This document shows positions 8,849-16,671 of a stretch of DNA of 64,000 bases, piece by piece. The position numbers were made by a program, and so were the translations under genes. Under the pieces are notes generated by a model. It was not told the origin of the DNA. It saw nothing but the letters and a program-made list of their open reading frames with translations, and did no database searches. The stretch lies in assembly GCA_963668585.1 (NCBI GenBank), contig OY764869.1, positions 3,162,001 to 3,226,000 on the forward strand, given 5' to 3'. The stretch's first letter is position 1. Every line of letters begins with the position of its first letter. The DNA is from Bin87 sp963668585. GTDB taxonomy: Bacteria > Chloroflexota > Dehalococcoidia > Lucifugimonadales > UBA3495.

Positions 8849-10025
8849 ATGAAAATCACCGACGTTGAAGCGATCGCGCTGGTTTGGCCCGCTCCGGAAC
8901 GGGAATACTGGACTGCGCTGCGCCCAATTGGGCGAGTGAGCGAGTTGCTGGTGCGGGTGCATACCGATGCCGGGTTCTATGGCATCGGCGAGGCTCATGG
9001 GGCCGGACAGGGCTTTGCCGGCATCTACCGCCAGGACCCCGACGGGAGTCTGCACGCGGACGGCGCATCCAGGGCGGTGGTTGACGTCCTCAAGCCGATG
9101 CTGCTGGGACGCGACCCGGTTGACAACGAACGACTGTGGGACGAGATGTTCGGCCTGTGCCACCGCATTGGCTGGGCAGCCACCGGAATACGGCCGCCCA
9201 CAAATCCTGACCGCCCTGGCGGCGGTGGACATCGCGTTGTGGGACATCAAGGGCAAGGCGGCCAACATGCCGGTGTATAAATTGCTGGGCGGGCACAGCA
9301 ATACGGCGCCGTGCTACGTCACCGGCGGTTACTACCAGGATGGCAAGTCTGTTTCGGACCTCGCTCGGGAATGTGAGACCTATGTCGATATGGGCTACGA
9401 AGCTATCAAGTTGAAGATCGGGCACGTGAGCCTGGCGGAAGACTACCAGCGGGTCAGCGCCGTGCGGAGCGCGGTGGGCGATGGCATCGACCTGATGGTT
9501 GACGTGAACGAGGGTTGGGATGTGGACACGGCCATTCGGGGAGCGCGGATGCTGGAACCGTTGAACATCCGCTGGCTGGAGGAACCGGTGCATTGGTATG
9601 ACCGCGTGGAGGGTCTGGGCAAGGTGGCCGCGGCCACGACGATCCCAATAGCGTCCGGAGAGAACGCCGTCACCCGGTGGGACGCTAGGGACCTAATCCG
9701 CAGGGGCGGCGTGCGGGTCATGCAATTCGACAGCACGCGCAATTGCGGAATCACCGAATGCCTCCGCATCGCCGGACTGTGCTCCGCCGAAAACGTCCGA
9801 CTGGCCCCGCATCATGACCCCCAGGTGCATGGGCACATCGTGGCCGGCCTTGAGGTTGGGGAGATCTGCGAGACGTTCCCCTCGGCTGACCGCGACCCGA
9901 TCTGGGAGGAACTTTTCACCGCCAGGCCGGAGATTTCCGGCGGCAAGCTGACACTTTCAGATAAACCGGGTTGGGGTGTCGAACTGGACGAGCGCACGCT
10001 GGAACGGCGGGGCGTCTGGGCGTAG
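8849..10025 (+). pseudogene. mandelate racemase/muconate lactonizing-type enolase superfamily gene, frameshifted
   Basis: Two overlapping frames encode one protein of about 390 residues. The first part starts at the ATG at 8849 and includes the capping domain (RVSELLVRVHTDAGFYGIGE). The second resumes at about 9185 with GRPQILTALAAVDIALWDIK and runs to the TAG at 10025. Between 9178 and 9200 a one-base excess (or two-base loss) breaks the frame. Downstream catalytic features are intact: KLKIGH (K-x-K), LMVDVNEGW, RWLEEPVHWYD and IASGEN for the three metal ligands, and a late HHDPQVHGH. Family members dehydrate or racemise sugar acids. The break may be a real mutation or a sequence error; the full conservation of the remainder favours a recent or technical origin. 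Confidence 0.8.
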
Positions 10026-10026
10026 C

Positions 10027-10401
10027 GTGGTCTGGTTGCTGGTCGCCGCAGGAGGCGCGGCGGGTTCGGTGCTTCGATATGCGGTGAACCGCCTGGCAGC
10101 CCACTATCTGGGCGCGGACACGGTGGTGGGGATATTCGCGGTCAACGTGGTCGGCTCGTTTGCTCTCGGTTTCCTTGCCACGGTGTTCATAGACCGCAGC
10201 GGCCTGCCCGCCGAATTGAGGGCGATGGCAACCGTGGGCGTGCTGGGTGGGTTCACCACCTTTTCCACCCTCGCCTACGATGGCGTGAGGTTGTTTGCCG
10301 GCGGCGAGTACGCCCGGGCCGGGATCTCGTTGGCCGCGAACCTGGTGGTGGGGTTGGCCGCAGCGTGGCTGGGCGTGTTGGTCGCGCGGGCCGCCACCTG
10401 A
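10027..10401 (+). CDS. crcB: fluoride ion channel/exporter CrcB (Fluc)
   Basis: A small four-helix membrane protein of about 124 residues. Fluc landmarks are GGAAGSVLRYAVNRL near the start, FAVNVVGSFALGF in helix 2, and GVLGGFTTFSTLAYDGVRL in helix 3, matching the family's GGFTTFSTF signature. Fluc proteins work as antiparallel dimers that let fluoride leave the cytoplasm. The GTG at 10027 starts one base after the stop of the previous gene, so translation is probably coupled; an upstream start at 9976 would overlap the enolase-superfamily gene. I see no fluoride-riboswitch structure in front of it. Being downstream of catabolic enzymes may reflect dehalogenation chemistry, but this is speculative. 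Confidence 0.87.
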   Translation: MVWLLVAAGGAAGSVLRYAVNRLAAHYLGADTVVGIFAVNVVGSFALGFLATVFIDRSGLPAELRAMATVGVLGGFTTFSTLAYDGVRLFAGGEYARAGISLAANLVVGLAAAWLGVLVARAAT

Positions 10402-10491
10402 ATCCATCGGCCCGCCGACCAGTTGCCCTGGGCGTCTTGAAACGGTCAACCCGCCCAGGCGCATATGACCCGGCCCGCCGGGCGCGCCCCG

Positions 10492-11316
10492 CTACCCGTG
10501 CGCGTCGGCCTCAACGTCGGCCAGGAACTCCAGCACGCGCGTCGTGTATTTCTCCGGCTCCTCGCTGTGAGGCCGCACTTCCGCCCACCGGCAGTTGGGA
10601 ACCAGCCGATGCACCGCTTCGGCCAGGCGCCTCGGGTGAACGTCGTTGTTGCCCGGCATGACCATCGCGGGGACGGCCACGCTCTTCAGCGCCTTTTCGC
10701 TCATGCCCAGAGTCAGATAAGGGCCGTCAAAAAGGGCATAGATGGTGTCCCGCATCACCTGGACAAAGTCTTCCGTGTTGACGGCCTCCAGATCTTTGCG
10801 GTAACCGGGATCGGTCTGGGCCAATTCCGGGCTGAAGGGGGAAAAACGGTCGTCGGGGTCAAACGCATCCACCACCGATGCAATGCTGTCATTTTCCGCC
10901 ATGTCCATGCTCTTAAAAAGCTTGGCGGCAAGGTACGCATCGCAGATGACTCCGCCCGCGATGTTGGAAGGGAAAATGGCGCGAACCCGCTCCGGCCGTC
11001 GGACGGCGCAACCCAGGGAGATCGCCGCCCCGAAGGAGCCACCGCCGAGGTAGGCTTGCTCGATGCCCAAACTGTCCATCAGGCCAAACACGTCGTCGCA
11101 CACCATCTCCCAGGTTTGCACCACCAGCGGGCTGCGGGACTTGCCGCCAAACCGCCGGTCGTACACCACCACCCTGTGCTCCTCGGACAACGCATCGATC
11201 ACCGGGCCATAGCTGCTGGCGACACCCTGCAGGCCGCCCGGCGAAAGGATTATTGGGGGCCCACTCCCGGACTCTTCGTAATAAATCTCGGCGCCGTTCA
11301 CTCTCGTCGTAGCCAT
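10492..11316 (-). CDS. alpha/beta hydrolase
   Basis: A 274-residue alpha/beta hydrolase. The oxyanion-region segment IILSPGGLQG is near residue 25, VVYDRRFGGKS follows, the nucleophile elbow G-G-S-F-G gives the catalytic serine near residue 97, the acid is likely in MPGNNDVHP, and the histidine is in RPHSEEPEKY. The overall pattern resembles the haloalkane dehalogenase/epoxide hydrolase/esterase superfamily; the substrate is not assignable. Two adjacent ATG codons occur; the inner one at 11316 is preferred because GGGAGG then sits 7 bases upstream. A well-formed promoter lies at 11384-11412. The gene converges with crcB. Confidence 0.8.
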   Translation of the reverse strand: MATTRVNGAEIYYEESGSGPPIILSPGGLQGVASSYGPVIDALSEEHRVVVYDRRFGGKSRSPLVVQTWEMVCDDVFGLMDSLGIEQAYLGGGSFGAAISLGCAVRRPERVRAIFPSNIAGGVICDAYLAAKLFKSMDMAENDSIASVVDAFDPDDRFSPFSPELAQTDPGYRKDLEAVNTEDFVQVMRDTIYALFDGPYLTLGMSEKALKSVAVPAMVMPGNNDVHPRRLAEAVHRLVPNCRWAEVRPHSEEPEKYTTRVLEFLADVEADAHG

Positions 11317-11383
11317 CATCCCACCTCCCGGAAGGCATCCCTGCGACCGCATATGCAGTTACAGGGAAAGAGACTTTGCGCAA

Positions 11384-11412
11384 ATTATAGATGCGCCCGG
11401 TGTCGCGGGCAA
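11384..11412 (-). promoter_or_regulatory. sigma-70 promoter, TTGCCC-17-TATAAT
   Basis: On the minus strand TTGCCC (11412-11407) and a consensus TATAAT (11389-11384) are separated by 17 bases. Initiation near 11377 would give a leader of about 60 bases before the alpha/beta hydrolase start at 11316. Confidence 0.65.
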
Positions 11413-11549
11413 TGCGTACATCCACCAACCCCGAATGACGTTTTGCCCGCGCAACAGGTGCAGAATGATCTTTCGAAGCGCTCCATCGGAAAGGGCCGGT
11501 TGATCCGTAGACAACCCATCGGAAACCCCCGATTCCCTGCTTCGCGGCG

Positions 11550-11578
11550 TTGCCCGGCCGGAATCACAATGATAGAAT
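11550..11578 (+). promoter_or_regulatory. sigma-70 promoter, TTGCCC-17-TAGAAT
   Basis: TTGCCC (11550-11555) and TAGAAT (11573-11578) have a 17-base spacer, with TGA before the -10 forming an extended -10. It points at the PAC2-family gene starting at 11615. The same -35 hexamer is used by the divergent promoter 140 bp away. Confidence 0.6.
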
Positions 11579-11614
11579 GCCGTCCATTATGTCCAGTCAA
11601 ATTTTCAGAATAAG

Positions 11615-12517
11615 ATGGAACGGGTGACAAAATTGTCAAACTTCGAAGACTACTTGATAGTGAGCGAATTTCCTGAACAACCGATTGAACGAATGGTGGT
11701 GGCGTTCCGGGGTTGGCCTGACGCTGGCGACGCGGCGACTGCCACGCTGAACTACCTGCTGACAACCTTCGAAGCCGAGAAATTCGCAGAGATTGACCCC
11801 GAGGAATTTTTCAATTTCGCTCAGGAGCGGCCTCGCTCCACCCGCAGCAAGGACGGCAAGCGCCACTTGCAATGGCCGTCCAATGAATTCTACCTGTGGC
11901 GTGGCAACGAGAGCGCGCCGCCGGCCCTTTTGTACCTGGGCACCGAGCCGCACCTGCGTTGGCGCACGTTCTCGTCGCTGGTGGCGGACGTCGCACGACG
12001 GTGCGGTGTGAAGTCGGTGGTGCATATCGGAGCCTTGCTGGACGCCGTGCCCCACACGCGATCCATACGGTTCACCGGAACATCCACCAACAACGCCGTA
12101 CAGTCCAGTTTTGACCGGAGCAACATCAGGTCGTCGAATTACCAGGGCCCTTCCGGAATCACATTGCCGATTTCCGAATCACTGACCGCGCGTGGGATCA
12201 GCTACACATCCCTGTGGGGGCATGTTTCCCACTACCTCCACGCCACGCCCAATTTCCGAGTGAGCCTGGGACTGGCGCGTTACCTTTCCGATATGCTGGC
12301 GCTGCCCATAGATCTGGGCAAGTTGTACAACATGGCCGACGCCTTTGATCGGGAAGTCGAAAAAGTGATCTCCGAGGACGAGCAGCTTGGCAAATATATC
12401 CTGACGCTGGAAGAGCGGTACGACACCGCCAGCGAAACCAGGGAAATGCCCGATCCCGCCGACCTTGTGAAGGAACTTGAACAGTTCCTCCGGGCGGAAC
12501 GCAGCGGCGGCCCGTAA
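11615..12517 (+). CDS. PAC2 (proteasome assembly chaperone 2) family protein
   Basis: A 300-residue PAC2-family protein. Recognisable elements are MVVAFRGWPDAGDAATATL near the N terminus, the central hydrophobic segment VKSVVHIGALLDAVPHTR, and SESLTARGISYTSLWGHVSHYLH, followed by a charged helical C terminus (EDEQLGKYILTLEERYD). In eukaryotes PAC2 helps assemble the proteasome; bacterial homologues are common in Actinobacteria and Chloroflexota and lack a settled function. No proteasome subunit gene is in the window. The ATG at 11615 lies about 30 bases after the predicted initiation point; no strong ribosome-binding site is visible, and a GTG at 11624 is an alternative. Confidence 0.82.
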   Translation: MERVTKLSNFEDYLIVSEFPEQPIERMVVAFRGWPDAGDAATATLNYLLTTFEAEKFAEIDPEEFFNFAQERPRSTRSKDGKRHLQWPSNEFYLWRGNESAPPALLYLGTEPHLRWRTFSSLVADVARRCGVKSVVHIGALLDAVPHTRSIRFTGTSTNNAVQSSFDRSNIRSSNYQGPSGITLPISESLTARGISYTSLWGHVSHYLHATPNFRVSLGLARYLSDMLALPIDLGKLYNMADAFDREVEKVISEDEQLGKYILTLEERYDTASETREMPDPADLVKELEQFLRAERSGGP

Positions 12518-12704
12518 CGGCGGCAGCGCTTCGGTCACGCGATTCAGCATGATCCTTCGACAGGATCCGGATTTCCCGGGGCGCCGACATAGGCGGTGAT
12601 CCTTTGGGCCCGGGGCGGGTTGGATGGTCGGCTTGCGGCCCCAACATCGGGGCGTTATAGTCAGGTTGCGACCCAACCCCAACCTGCTTTTGAGAGGAAG
12701 TCTC

Positions 12705-13385
12705 TTGACGATTTTTGACTGGCCGGCCCGAATGCAGCAGATGGCCGATTTCGTGGGTTTCACGGACGACGACCTGTCCCTGGTGCGGGCCAGCGGGCCG
12801 CTGCTGTTGGCCCGCGCCGACGAACTGACTTCTGCGGTGTACGACCACTTTTTGCAATTCCCGGCGACGGCCCGGTTCTTTCTAACCCCGGAGGGGGAGA
12901 TTGACCAGACTCGCCTGGACCGACGCAAGCACAGCCTGGCCCGCTGGCTCAGGAACAGCATCGATTTCCAACTGGACGAGCAGTTCCCGGTTTTCCTGCT
13001 GGCCATGAGCGTGGTGCACAGCAACCCATCGTTGGAACGCGGGTACCTGGGGTCGGTGCCGGCCAGGTTCATGATCGGCACCATGTCCTTCGCCCAGACG
13101 GCGATCGCGGGGGTGCTGGCAGAAGACATGGCCGACCAAAGCCAGGTTTTGCCCACATCCGTGGCATGGAACAAGCTGTTCATGCTCCAATTGGACGTGC
13201 TGCTGGCCGGCTACGTAACGGAGACGCCGACACCGGCCAGCGACCCGCCGAAACCCGAGGGCGACGGCGATGAGGATTCTGGAGAAGAACCCCAGGGCAT
13301 GCGCAGGGTGCTCACCAACATCCTGGATGACAACCGACAGAACGCAAGCCCAAACGGGTCGGCCCATCAAAATCAAGGAGAATGA
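12705..13385 (+). CDS. protoglobin-domain haem protein
   Basis: A 226-residue protein whose first 165 or so residues match the protoglobin / globin-coupled-sensor fold. Key segments are VYDHFLQFPATARFF, the probable proximal haem ligand H76 in LDRRKHSLARWL, and a second conserved His in AMSVVHSNPSLERGYLG leading to VPARFMIGTM. No methyl-accepting, GGDEF or kinase output domain follows; the tail (about 190-226) is acidic, Pro-rich and probably disordered. Such stand-alone globins bind O2, NO or CO. The TTG at 12705 has GAGAGG 7 bases upstream. The stop lies 2 bases before the preferred start of an AroQ-like gene, so the two are probably co-translated. Confidence 0.78.
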   Translation: MTIFDWPARMQQMADFVGFTDDDLSLVRASGPLLLARADELTSAVYDHFLQFPATARFFLTPEGEIDQTRLDRRKHSLARWLRNSIDFQLDEQFPVFLLAMSVVHSNPSLERGYLGSVPARFMIGTMSFAQTAIAGVLAEDMADQSQVLPTSVAWNKLFMLQLDVLLAGYVTETPTPASDPPKPEGDGDEDSGEEPQGMRRVLTNILDDNRQNASPNGSAHQNQGE

Positions 13386-13387
13386 CG

Positions 13388-13816
13388 ATGACCAAAGTCC
13401 TGGTAATTCAAGGCGCCGGCATGAATATGCGCGGCAAGGTGCAGCTGGAGGTTTTCGGACCCAACACGCTGGATCAGATCAACGAACAGATCCGCGGGTA
13501 CGGCGAAAGCCTCGGCGTGGACGTGAAAATCGTTCACTCGAACGTTGAGGGCGAGGTGGTGAACGCGTTGTACGACGCCTGGGAGGAAGGGTACGACGCC
13601 TGCCTGATCAACCCGGCCGGATACACCACGGGCAACGGCCCGCTGCGCGGCGCAATCCAACAGGTGCCGATGCCTGTGATCGAAGTCCACGCGAGCAATC
13701 CCACCGCCAGGGGCACCGTGTCGGCGGTGCTGCCGGTCAGCAAGGGCTGCGTGTACGGGTTCGGGGTCTATGGCTATTACCTGGCGTTGGAAGCGGTCAA
13801 GCACACCAGCGAGTGA
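13388..13816 (+). CDS. type II dehydroquinase (AroQ)-like protein lacking catalytic residues
   Basis: At 142 residues it has the length and flavodoxin-like pattern of type II 3-dehydroquinate dehydratase: VIQGAGMNMRG, HSNVEGEVVNALYDAW, INPAGYTTGNG, VIEVHASNPTARG, GFGVYGYYLALEAV. Several AroQ active-site positions are changed. The lid tyrosine is F23, the lid arginine position is V18, the YTHTS histidine is T81, and the arginine after EVHxSN is S112. N75, E99, H101 and S103 are kept. It is therefore unlikely to be the shikimate-pathway enzyme and may bind a related ring acid or do other chemistry. The ATG at 13388 has AAGGAG 7 bases upstream; the ATG at 13382 overlapping the globin stop is too close. 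It is followed by a strong terminator. Confidence 0.75.
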   Translation: MTKVLVIQGAGMNMRGKVQLEVFGPNTLDQINEQIRGYGESLGVDVKIVHSNVEGEVVNALYDAWEEGYDACLINPAGYTTGNGPLRGAIQQVPMPVIEVHASNPTARGTVSAVLPVSKGCVYGFGVYGYYLALEAVKHTSE

Positions 13817-13845
13817 CTGTCCAATCGGTGAGGACCCCGCCAAGA

Positions 13846-13876
13846 AAAACCCCTCTCCGGACTGGAGAGGGGTTTT
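13846..13876. terminator. rho-independent terminator, likely bidirectional
   Basis: A perfect 13-bp stem (AAAACCCCTCTCC paired with GGAGAGGGGTTTT) encloses a 5-base loop, GGACT. The A/T ends give a U-tract in either direction. It lies between the convergent AroQ-like gene and a small minus-strand gene. Confidence 0.88.
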
Positions 13877-13893
13877 GAATTGCGTCGTTGCGG

Positions 13894-14085
13894 TTATTCG
13901 CAGCGCAGGCAGCGCACGTCCTTGAAGACGGTATCGTGGATGCCGGGATTGGTGATCAGGTAGTCCATGATGATGCGGACGACCTTGCCATCGTCGGCGA
14001 TGTTGTACTTCTCCTTGGAGATGTTGATGAGGCCGATATGCTCTGCGTTGACATCAACGGCTAGTGCGGTTTTGGTTCCTGCCAT
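13894..14085 (-). CDS. small hypothetical protein
   Basis: A 63-residue protein that I do not recognise. It starts MAGTKTALAVDVNAEHI and ends with a Cys-x-x-Cys (RCLRCE). The middle, DDGKVVRIIMDYLI, looks like a basic amphipathic helix. The ATG at 14085 has AGGAG 9 bases upstream; another ATG at 14091 is only 3 bases from it. The clear ribosome-binding site and the shared terminator at 13846-13876 support a real gene. It could be a small regulatory or metal-binding protein, but nothing in the sequence proves this. Confidence 0.55.
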   Translation of the reverse strand: MAGTKTALAVDVNAEHIGLINISKEKYNIADDGKVVRIIMDYLITNPGIHDTVFKDVRCLRCE

Positions 14086-14277
14086 TTCCATTCGCTCCTG
14101 ACGATTTAGGGTGTGCCGGGCCGGTTCCGTGCCGGCGTTGCCAGCATAACATAGCGCCCATGCGGATGGGATTCGAGTTGAACGAATGCCGGCGTCGGCG
14201 GTTGTTGTGCTTCTTGAAAATCCCGCCGCCGACCTTTAGCCGTCATTTAATCGAACCGGCGAAGGGGAGGAAACTGA

Positions 14278-14493
14278 ATGGCTATCATCAAGACAACATT
14301 TGTCTGCGCCAAGTGTCAGAATACCGAATACGAAACCGACGAGTTCCGCGCCACCGGCGGAAATTTTGCCAAGTTGTTCGACGTGCAGAACAAGAAATTT
14401 TCAACCGTGTCGTGCAAACGATGCGGCTACACGGAAATCTACAGGGGCAGCACGTCAACCTTGGGCAACATCTTCGATTTCTTCGCCGGCTGA
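14278..14493 (+). CDS. zinc-ribbon nucleic-acid-binding protein (DUF2082 type)
   Basis: A 71-residue protein with CAKC near residue 10 and CKRCGYTE near residue 46, giving a four-cysteine zinc ribbon. The intervening YETDEFRATGG and FDVQNKKFSTVSC and the ending TSTLGNIFDFFAG closely fit the DUF2082 family, described as predicted nucleic-acid-binding Zn-ribbon proteins. GGGGAGG lies 7 bases before the ATG. It stands alone between a minus-strand small gene and tRNA-Glu. Function beyond nucleic-acid or protein binding is unknown. Confidence 0.82.
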   Translation: MAIIKTTFVCAKCQNTEYETDEFRATGGNFAKLFDVQNKKFSTVSCKRCGYTEIYRGSTSTLGNIFDFFAG

Positions 14494-14531
14494 CGGCCCG
14501 GCGCTGGCAGCATGCTTTCCGCCGGATGCAC

Positions 14532-14562
14532 AAAAAACGAGCCCTCCGCGTTTGCGGAGGGC
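14532..14562 (-). terminator. rho-independent terminator of tRNA-Glu transcript
   Basis: A 9-bp stem GCCCTCCGC/GCGGAGGGC with a 4-base loop is followed on the minus strand by six T residues (A-run 14532-14537). It lies 12 bp past the tRNA 3' end. Confidence 0.85.
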
Positions 14563-14573
14563 CCATTAATTGC

Positions 14574-14652
14574 TGGTACCCCGGATGGGCTTCGATCCCA
14601 TGATCTCCACCTTGAAAGGGTGGCGTCCTTGACCAGGCTAGACGACCGGGGC
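14574..14652 (-). tRNA. tRNA-Glu (anticodon TTC), CCA encoded
   Basis: Read on the minus strand this folds into a cloverleaf of 79 nt including CCA. The acceptor GCCCCGG pairs with CCGGGGT (with a terminal G-T), the D arm is GTC/GAC, the anticodon stem CCACC/GGTGG holds loop CTTTCAA with anticodon TTC, and the T stem is ATGGG/CCCAT. The T loop is ATCGAAG, so position 54 is A rather than the near-universal T. It follows argC by 48 bp in the same direction and ends at its own terminator, so it may be processed from an nth-argC-tRNA transcript. Confidence 0.95.
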
Positions 14653-14700
14653 ATGGGCGTCATCGTATGACACCATAGCATTTTACCATGCCGCCCGCGT

Positions 14701-15729
14701 TTACGGATATACGGCCAATGCTTCCAGGGACATTTCCTCGGGGAAGCCGCACATGAGGTTCATGTTCTGCACGGCCTGACCGGCGGCGCCCTTCACCAGA
14801 TTGTCAAGGCAACTGATCACGATGAGACGGTTGGTGCGGGTGTCAACCACCGGGTGCACCAGGCAATAATTGTTGCCCAGCGTCTGCTTGGTCTGCGGCG
14901 GGGTGTTGGTTACGTGTACGAAAGCGTCGTCGGCATAGAAGTCCTGGTAAACCTGACGCACGCGCTCTGAGGCGCCAGGGTCCTGGGCTATTTCGGGGTC
15001 AAGCGGCGCGTAGCAGGAACTCAGGATGCCACGGGTCATGGGTATGAGGTGGGTCAGGAACGTGAGGTTCACCGGCGCGCCGCTGTAGGTGTTCAGCTCC
15101 TGGCTGATCTCGGGCAGATGCCGGTGTCCGTTGACCGAATAGGCCATGACGTTTTCGTTGACTTCGGAGAAGTGAGTGGTCATGCTCAGGGTACGCCCGG
15201 CGCCGGACACTCCGGATTTACTGTCCACGATGATCTCGCCGCCGATGAGTCCGTGCTGGATGGCCGGGGCCAGGGCCAGGATTGCGCTGCTGGGATAGCA
15301 GCCCGGGTTGGCGACCAGGCGAGCGTCGGCAACAGCGCCCCGGTTCAATTCGGTGAGGCCGTACACCGCCTCTTCCAGGTAGGTCGGGTCGGGATGCTCG
15401 ACGCCGTACCATTCCGAGTACACGTCGGCCTGCTTGAGGCGAAAGTCCGCCGAAATGTCCACGACCTTGACGCCTTGCTCCAGCAGGGGAATGCACGCTT
15501 CGGCGCTGGCCTTGTGCGGCAGAGCCGAAAAGACAAGGTCGAGTTCATCGCACAGATCGGCGGTGATGTCCAGTTCCATGTTGTCCAGATGGGGGAATAC
15601 CTCGCCCAACGGCTGTCCGGCGGCGCTGCGTCCGGTTACCGAAGCGATTTCGACCTCTGGGTGGTGGCGCAGGATGCGAACCAGTTCGCACCCGGCGTAT
15701 CCGGTGACGTTGATGATTCCGACTTTCAC
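14701..15729 (-). CDS. argC: N-acetyl-gamma-glutamyl-phosphate reductase
   Basis: Third enzyme of arginine/ornithine biosynthesis, reducing N-acetylglutamyl-phosphate to the semialdehyde with NADPH. The 342-residue product has the nucleotide-binding INVTGYAGCELVRIL at the N terminus, the catalytic cysteine in NPGCYPSSA near residue 142, the SGVSGAGR segment, and HRHLPEI with the catalytic histidine. Length is typical. The start is GTG at 15729, overlapping the stop of the upstream nth gene in a GTGA arrangement, with GGAG nearby, so translation is coupled. No other arg genes are in the window. Confidence 0.95.
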   Translation of the reverse strand: MKVGIINVTGYAGCELVRILRHHPEVEIASVTGRSAAGQPLGEVFPHLDNMELDITADLCDELDLVFSALPHKASAEACIPLLEQGVKVVDISADFRLKQADVYSEWYGVEHPDPTYLEEAVYGLTELNRGAVADARLVANPGCYPSSAILALAPAIQHGLIGGEIIVDSKSGVSGAGRTLSMTTHFSEVNENVMAYSVNGHRHLPEISQELNTYSGAPVNLTFLTHLIPMTRGILSSCYAPLDPEIAQDPGASERVRQVYQDFYADDAFVHVTNTPPQTKQTLGNNYCLVHPVVDTRTNRLIVISCLDNLVKGAAGQAVQNMNLMCGFPEEMSLEALAVYP

Positions 15730-16586
15730 GGTTGTAGCTCCTTGACGACCTGGGTGTGCGGGACGGGGGTTGGCGAAGCGGATTTACCGCTTCGTCGCCT
15801 GCGTCCGGGAGCCTGTCCGTCGGGGCGGTCAGTGTCTGCCGAGATATTTTCCGATGCGGCGTCGGCCGCGGCCCGCACCGCCTTTTCATCGCGGGAAGGG
15901 CAACCGTAGCTCACCACGCACTCGCCGCACAAAGGCCGTTGCGCCTTGCACACCTTGCGCCCATGTGTGATGAAGGCGGCATGGAATGGGTAAACGTCTT
16001 CGGGGGGCATGGCCGCTTCCAGAACCTCATGGGCTTTGTCCGCATTGACCTTGGGCCCGATGATGCCCAGACGTTGACTGACGCGATAGATGTGGGTGTC
16101 CACGGCCATGGCGGGCATACCCAGCGAAAAACTCAGGATGATGCCGGCCGATTTCGGACCTATCCCGGGGAGTTGGCGCAGCCAGGCGCGCGCTTCGTCC
16201 ATCGGCATTTCGGCCAGGAACGTGAGATCCAGCGAATCCTCGTTGAGTTCCAGAATACGGTTGAGGACGGTCTTGATGCGCGGCGCTTTGATCTTCGCCA
16301 ACCCGCCGCCGGAGATGGCCTCTTCGATGGCGTCCACATCGGCGGCAGCCACGGCTTCGAGGGTGCTGAAGCGTTCCATCAGAGTGCGGAAAGCCCGCTC
16401 GGAATTGCGGTCCGACGTGTGCTGAGACAGTATGGTGAAGGTCAGTTCGTGCGCCGGGTCGAGACGCGGTTCGTTCTCGAACGGACCATGCTCATCGGTA
16501 AGCAGACGGATTGCATCCGATACGGTCACGCCGGGTTTTTTGGAGCGGCGCGGACGGCGGGTCTTGGCGGCAGTTTTGGGCGGCAT
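15726..16586 (-). CDS. nth: endonuclease III-like DNA glycosylase/AP lyase
   Basis: A base-excision repair enzyme for oxidised pyrimidines. Of 286 residues, about 40-230 form the HhH-GPD core: helix-hairpin-helix LPGIGPKSAG with the lyase lysine K145, AVDTHIYRV with the catalytic aspartate D163, and a [4Fe-4S] cluster C213-x6-C220-x2-C223-x5-C229. The basic N terminus (MPPKTAAKTRRPRRSKK) and a 50-residue Arg/Pro-rich C-terminal tail extend the usual 210-residue protein and may bind DNA. The ATG at 16586 is preferred over a start at 16706, which would lie upstream of the promoter at 16628-16656. It is first in an operon with argC. Confidence 0.9.
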   Translation of the reverse strand: MPPKTAAKTRRPRRSKKPGVTVSDAIRLLTDEHGPFENEPRLDPAHELTFTILSQHTSDRNSERAFRTLMERFSTLEAVAAADVDAIEEAISGGGLAKIKAPRIKTVLNRILELNEDSLDLTFLAEMPMDEARAWLRQLPGIGPKSAGIILSFSLGMPAMAVDTHIYRVSQRLGIIGPKVNADKAHEVLEAAMPPEDVYPFHAAFITHGRKVCKAQRPLCGECVVSYGCPSRDEKAVRAAADAASENISADTDRPDGQAPGRRRRSGKSASPTPVPHTQVVKELQP

Positions 16587-16627
16587 TTCTCTTTCGCTAC
16601 CGGATGGCACGGTGAGGGGACCACGCG

Positions 16628-16656
16628 ATTTTAGCACAGCGCACAGCCGATGGTAA
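16628..16656 (-). promoter_or_regulatory. sigma-70 promoter, TTACCA-17-TAAAAT
   Basis: On the minus strand TTACCA (16656-16651) and TAAAAT (16633-16628) have a 17-base spacer, with TGC directly before the -10. It would drive nth-argC and perhaps tRNA-Glu. Confidence 0.45.
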
Positions 16657-16671
16657 CAATGTCGCCACCAA

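Noticed and set aside
10000..10030. Fluoride riboswitch in front of crcB
   Set aside because: crcB starts one base after the preceding stop, and I see no pseudoknot-type conserved sequence upstream.
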